Assembly (NCBI GenBank): GCA_024405875.1
Contig: JAKSOA010000021.1
Coordinates: 1 to 34,438 of the forward strand
Direction: 5' to 3'
Origin: Paludibacteraceae bacterium
GTDB lineage: Bacteria; Bacteroidota; Bacteroidia; Bacteroidales; Paludibacteraceae
DNA length: 34,438 nucleotides
The position numbers and the translations under genes are program-made. The notes under the pieces were generated by a model. It made no database searches, was not told the DNA's origin, and worked only from the letters and a program-made list of their open reading frames with translations. Below, in pieces: positions 30,952-34,438 of this stretch (positions are counted from its first letter, which is position 1; the number at the start of each line of letters is the position of its first letter).

Positions 30952-33396
30952 CTATCTTATCGTTGCTCCAAGTTTTTCTGTGAACGCTTTCATAAGGCGT
31001 TGCATAATGTTATCAATCTGCTTGTCTTCAAGTGTCTTCTCCGCATCTTGCAGGGTGAAGTTTACCGCATATGACTTTTTGCCAGCCTCAATATTCTTTC
31101 CTTCATAGACATCAAACAATACTACTTTTTTAAGCAGTTTGCGCTCAATTTGATATGCTATGCTCTCTATCTGCTCAAATTCAACACCCTTGTCAAGCAG
31201 CAGGGCGAGGTCACGTTTAACTTCAGGGAACTTAGGCAGGTCAGAGTAAGTTATAGTGTTGCTCTTAATCTGACGCAGAATCTTGTTCCAGAGGAAGTCC
31301 GCATAAAAGACATCGGCGTCAATATCAAAGTTTTTCAACTCTCTTTTTGCCACGATGCCAAGTTCCACAAGAGTTTGTCCGCTACGAGTCTCTATCTTTA
31401 TTGCCTGTGAGTAAATGTCGCTCTCAAACGGTTTTGCCACAAATGTCTCACTCTTGATGCCCAGACGACGCAGGCAGTTAAGTACGTGTGCCTTAAGGTC
31501 AAAGAATGTTAGCGGGCGCTCACTGTCTGTCCAACTCTGCTCATAGCGGTTTCCGCTCAGCCACATACCAAGATGTAACTCCTCAGAGTATGGCGCTAAT
31601 GGATTTTCAGGATTAATTTTATCCTTATTATAGTGGTAGCACTCGCCAAACTCATAGAACTTAAGGTTGGTACGCTTACGGTTACGGTTGCGTGAAATGC
31701 TCTCCAGACCGCCGAACAGCAGTGTCTGACGCATAACGCTAAGGTCAGAGCCGAGTGGGTTCATTATCTTTACGGCATTCTCAACAGGGAATGAGGTGAG
31801 CCCGTTATAGTAGGAAATTTTTGTAAGAGAGTTGTTAAGAATCTCACTGAATCCGGCACCTGTAAGGTGGCGTGCCACACTGTTTTGCAATTTTATGGAA
31901 TCGGGGAAAGATGAGTAACTTACTGATGCTTTAAGTGATTCCCCTGGCATAACATTGTTATACCCATAGACTCTCAGAATATCCTCAATAACATCTACAT
32001 CACGTTTCACATCGGCACGGTATGGGGGTACCAGAAGTGTCATACCTTCCGCTGTCTCGCTTGCAATCCTAATTTCAAGACCGCTGAGTATTGACTTTAT
32101 TGTATTCTTGTCTATCTCTTTACCTATGAGACTGTTAATCTTATCAAATGTAATTTCAACCTTGCTATCCTCAATTGGGTTAGGGTAGATGTCCACAATA
32201 TCACTTGAAATCTTGCCGCCTGCAACCTCTTGTATAAGAAGTGCCGCACGTTTAAGAGCGTAAATGGTTATGTTAGGGTCACAGCCACGCTCATAACGGA
32301 ACGATGCGTCAGTGTTCAGACCTTGACGGCGGGCCGTCTTTCTAACCCATACAGGATTGAAATATGCGCTCTCAATAAAGACATTCTTAGTGCCGTCTGT
32401 AACACCTGACTCCAGACCTCCGAACACACCTGCTATACACATAGGCTCTTGAGCGTTACAAATCATAAGGTCAGTGTCTGTGAGTGTGCGTTCAGTCTCA
32501 TCAAGAGTAGTGAATTTTGTCCCCGATGCCACAGTCTGCACACGAATCTCATCACCTTTAATCTTATCTGCGTCAAAAGAGTGGAGTGGTTGTCCTATCT
32601 CATTGATTATGAAATTGGTAACATCTACTATATTGTTAATAGGACGTACCCCGATGGAGGTCAGTCTCTTCTTTAACCAGTCAGGAGACTCTTTTACCGT
32701 GACCCCTGAAATTGATACGCCGCTATATCTTGGACAAGCCTCGTTGTTTGCGACTGTAACCTTGATGGGGCGTGAGTTGTCATCAACCTTGAATGCGTCA
32801 ACGCTTGGCCACTTGACCTGCTTGCCTGTCGCTGCCGCGAGGTCACGGGCGCAACCAATGTGGGATATTGCGTCAGAACGGTTTGGTGTTATGTCCACCT
32901 CTATAAGAGTGTCATTCTCAATCTTATAATAATCTTTTGCGGGGGTTCCTATAACGGCATCTTCGGGCAGTTCTATTATGCCATCGTGGCTTGCCCCTAT
33001 ACCAATCTCATCTTCGGCACAGAGCATACCGAATGACTCCACACCACGGATTTTTGACTTTTTAATCACAAACTCCTTGTCGCCATCGTAGAGTTTTGTA
33101 TTCAGCGTAGCCATAATGGTCTTGAGACCGGCACGGCAGTTTGGCGCTCCGCAGACAACCTGAATGAGTTCTCCGCTCCCGTTGTCAACCTTAGTGATGT
33201 GCAGGTGGTCAGAGTCAGGGTGCTCAACACATTCAACAACTTTTGCCACTACCAGACCCTCAAGTCCGCCTTTAATGCTCTCAACACTCTCTACAGTGCC
33301 TACTTCAAGCCCTAAAGATGTAAGTTTCTTTGCTGTCTCCTCAGCGTCAAGACTTAAATCAATATACTGTTTTAACCAATTGAAAGATATATTCAT
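30952..33396 (-). CDS. pheT: phenylalanyl-tRNA synthetase beta subunit
   Basis: 814 residues, standard for bacterial PheT. With PheS (not in the window) it charges tRNA-Phe. Domain order: short N-terminal part (FNWLKQYI), a tRNA-binding OB domain (about 42-150; VAKVVECVEHPDSDHLHITKVDNG), the B3/B4 editing region, B5 (TFDKINSLIGKEIDKNTIKSILSGLEI), a catalytic-like core, and the C-terminal ferredoxin-fold anticodon-binding domain (about 720-814; YSDLPKFPEVKRDLALLLDKG ... MKAFTEKLGATIR). It begins 8 bases after the PepSY-like gene, so both are probably cotranscribed from the promoter at 33890. Confidence 0.98.
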   Translation of the reverse strand: MNISFNWLKQYIDLSLDAEETAKKLTSLGLEVGTVESVESIKGGLEGLVVAKVVECVEHPDSDHLHITKVDNGSGELIQVVCGAPNCRAGLKTIMATLNTKLYDGDKEFVIKKSKIRGVESFGMLCAEDEIGIGASHDGIIELPEDAVIGTPAKDYYKIENDTLIEVDITPNRSDAISHIGCARDLAAATGKQVKWPSVDAFKVDDNSRPIKVTVANNEACPRYSGVSISGVTVKESPDWLKKRLTSIGVRPINNIVDVTNFIINEIGQPLHSFDADKIKGDEIRVQTVASGTKFTTLDETERTLTDTDLMICNAQEPMCIAGVFGGLESGVTDGTKNVFIESAYFNPVWVRKTARRQGLNTDASFRYERGCDPNITIYALKRAALLIQEVAGGKISSDIVDIYPNPIEDSKVEITFDKINSLIGKEIDKNTIKSILSGLEIRIASETAEGMTLLVPPYRADVKRDVDVIEDILRVYGYNNVMPGESLKASVSYSSFPDSIKLQNSVARHLTGAGFSEILNNSLTKISYYNGLTSFPVENAVKIMNPLGSDLSVMRQTLLFGGLESISRNRNRKRTNLKFYEFGECYHYNKDKINPENPLAPYSEELHLGMWLSGNRYEQSWTDSERPLTFFDLKAHVLNCLRRLGIKSETFVAKPFESDIYSQAIKIETRSGQTLVELGIVAKRELKNFDIDADVFYADFLWNKILRQIKSNTITYSDLPKFPEVKRDLALLLDKGVEFEQIESIAYQIERKLLKKVVLFDVYEGKNIEAGKKSYAVNFTLQDAEKTLEDKQIDNIMQRLMKAFTEKLGATIR

Positions 33397-33404
33397 AATT
33401 GAGT

Positions 33405-33863
33405 TTAATCATCAATGTCAATTTCCATAATATTGCCCTTGAGGTCAAACTTGGCTTCAATCATATTACTTAGTTTTATCTCAATGTCACGGGAATCCTT
33501 GTCAATCTTAATAATTTGTGCGCCAGGATAACTCTGTGCAACCCAAGCCTTTATGTTGGCTGGAATTATCTCTTCAGGAACTGGGACGGTGCGTCCGTCA
33601 AACTCTTTCCAAGCACCTTTTGATGTAAATGTAACCTTATCTCCTGTGAGGAACATAACTGTATAAGGGTCTTCATCAAACCACTCTATCTCTTTTGTTA
33701 CTATAGGGTTTTGGAATGCTTGATTTGCACTTGCTGGAAAATATTTGTGTACAAATGCCTGTGCGGCGGCTGGTAACTTAGTAAACGCTATAGGTCTGTC
33801 ATCAGCATAACTTGAGCAAAAACCTACCAGAATGGCGGCTAATAAGAAAACAGTCTTCTTCAT
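33405..33863 (-). CDS. exported PepSY-like domain protein
   Basis: 152 residues: a signal peptide (about 1-20, MKKTVFLLAAILVGFCSSYA), then two PepSY-like halves. Half one has FTKLPAAAQAFVHKYFPASANQ and KEIEWFDEDPYTVMFLTGDKVTF; half two has VPEEIIPANIKAWVAQSYPGAQIIKIDKDSRDIEIKLSNMIEAKFDLKG. This is the small periplasmic PepSY_like (formerly DUF2874) group common in Bacteroidota, of unknown function. It carries the promoter for pheT, an odd pairing of an exported protein with a synthetase subunit. Confidence 0.85.
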   Translation of the reverse strand: MKKTVFLLAAILVGFCSSYADDRPIAFTKLPAAAQAFVHKYFPASANQAFQNPIVTKEIEWFDEDPYTVMFLTGDKVTFTSKGAWKEFDGRTVPVPEEIIPANIKAWVAQSYPGAQIIKIDKDSRDIEIKLSNMIEAKFDLKGNIMEIDIDD

Positions 33864-33889
33864 AAAACTAAAATTTTTCTAACAAAGTG

Positions 33890-33923
33890 CAAAGATAACT
33901 CTTTTTCTAAAATATACACCAAA
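33890..33923 (-). promoter_or_regulatory. promoter of the PepSY-pheT(-yebC) unit
   Basis: On the minus strand, TATCTTTG (33890-33897) is an exact -7 box, with TTTG at 33920-33923 (spacing 22) just downstream of the ispF stop. The predicted transcription start is near 33883, 20 bases before the start codon. Confidence 0.75.
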
Positions 33924-33929
33924 AAGTGT

Positions 33930-34406
33930 CTATTTTTGAATAAGAACTACTGCGTAGGCGGAGATGCCCTCTTTGCGTCCTGTAAAGCCTAATTTCTCAG
34001 TGGTGGTGGCTTTAATTGAGACATTGTCAATGTCAGTGGAGAGCACCGAAGCAAGGGTTTGACGCATCTGCTCTATATGCGGGTTCAGTTTCGGTTGCTC
34101 CGCACAGACTGTGGCGTCTATGTTTGAGAGTTCCCAACCCTTTGAACGCACGAGGTCAATTGTGCGTTTGAGTAGTATTTTACTGTCAATGTTTTTGTAT
34201 GTGTTGTCTGTGTCAGGGAAGTTGTAACCTATGTCACGGAGCGATGCCGCACCAAGCAGAGCGTCACAGATGGAGTGTATCAGTACATCAGCGTCAGAAT
34301 GACCTAAAAGCCCCGCTGTATAGGGTATTTTAACACCGCCAAGCCACAACTCTCTATCTGCGGCAAAGCGGTGCACATCATATCCAAAACCAATTTTAAT
34401 ATTCAT
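33930..34406 (-). CDS. ispF: 2-C-methyl-D-erythritol 2,4-cyclodiphosphate synthase
   Basis: 158 residues from the ATG at 34404-34406; an in-frame GTG two codons earlier is less likely. IspF cyclises the CDP-methylerythritol phosphate intermediate of the MEP isoprenoid pathway. Metal ligands Asp10 and His12 are in GFGYDVHRF, and His44 in GHSDADVLIHSICDALLGA. The C-terminal KATTTEKLGFTGRKEGISAYAVVLI is the family's CDP-binding signature. Only 32 bases upstream are in the window and no -7 box is visible there. Confidence 0.97.
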   Translation of the reverse strand: MNIKIGFGYDVHRFAADRELWLGGVKIPYTAGLLGHSDADVLIHSICDALLGAASLRDIGYNFPDTDNTYKNIDSKILLKRTIDLVRSKGWELSNIDATVCAEQPKLNPHIEQMRQTLASVLSTDIDNVSIKATTTEKLGFTGRKEGISAYAVVLIQK

Positions 34407-34438
34407 AAACACATATATTTTTCTACATTATTATAAAA

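Overview
The window reads as chromosomal DNA from a member of the Bacteroidales (Bacteroidota). The reasons are: promoter -7 boxes of the Bacteroidota form TAnnTTTG in front of most transcription units; a serine palmitoyltransferase gene of the type Bacteroidota use for sphingolipids; a 57-residue histone-H1-like (Hc1) protein; a long-form hisG; and the syntenic block purM-like / prfA / pyrF / HD / lpxD / lpxC / lpxA. Shine-Dalgarno signals are weak throughout. I cannot name a genus.

Layout. 1-1240 (minus): a membrane TPR protein and ribH run straight into a tRNA-Gly(CCC) that is cut by the window edge. 1340-1510: tRNA-Cys(GCA) with promoter and a terminator hairpin that extends into the tRNA itself. 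1510-2505: a small accessory scar with two winged-helix fragments pointing away from each other, bounded by imperfect direct repeats. 2506-3952 (minus): flavin-reductase-like protein and aldo/keto reductase. 4036-5337 (plus): an exported protein with a CBM48-like glycan-binding domain joined to a Cys-based phosphatase domain. 5412-5585 (minus): the Hc1-like gene. 5727-7998 (minus): hisG-hisD without hisC/hisB. 8117-15457 (plus): a two-domain ABC ATPase, a giant alpha-2-macroglobulin-like protein without the thioester motif, and rimM. 15527-16714 (plus): spt. 16715-25790 (minus): purM-like, prfA, pyrF, HD hydrolase, lpxD, lpxC, lpxA, glnS, read from high to low coordinates. 25853-28602 (minus): pdxJ, exbB, exbD, tonB-like. 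28687-30146 (plus): nadK and ruvC. 30148-33863 (minus): PepSY-like protein, pheT, yebC. 33930-34406 (minus): ispF.

Together these are mostly housekeeping functions: lipid A biosynthesis (lpxD, lpxC, lpxA), energy transduction to the outer membrane (exbB, exbD, tonB), cofactor synthesis (ribH, pdxJ, nadK), histidine and pyrimidine/purine synthesis, isoprenoids (ispF), and translation (glnS, pheT, prfA, rimM, two tRNAs).

The most unusual signal is not a gene. Several junctions between co-directional genes carry short tandem repeat arrays with unit lengths of 7 or 8 bases. In four of them (22508-22581, 24523-24626, 27814-27891, 30879-30945) a GTGGACA-type array begins at or just after the upstream stop codon and a partly complementary GTCAACT-type array ends just before the next start codon. 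A fifth junction (18394-18472) has the same two-arm plan with unrelated octamers. Other points worth attention: the CBM48-phosphatase architecture, LpxC lacking the FabZ fusion usual in this phylum, the ribH stop codon lying inside a tRNA acceptor stem, and the long inverted repeat that takes in the 3' end of tRNA-Cys.
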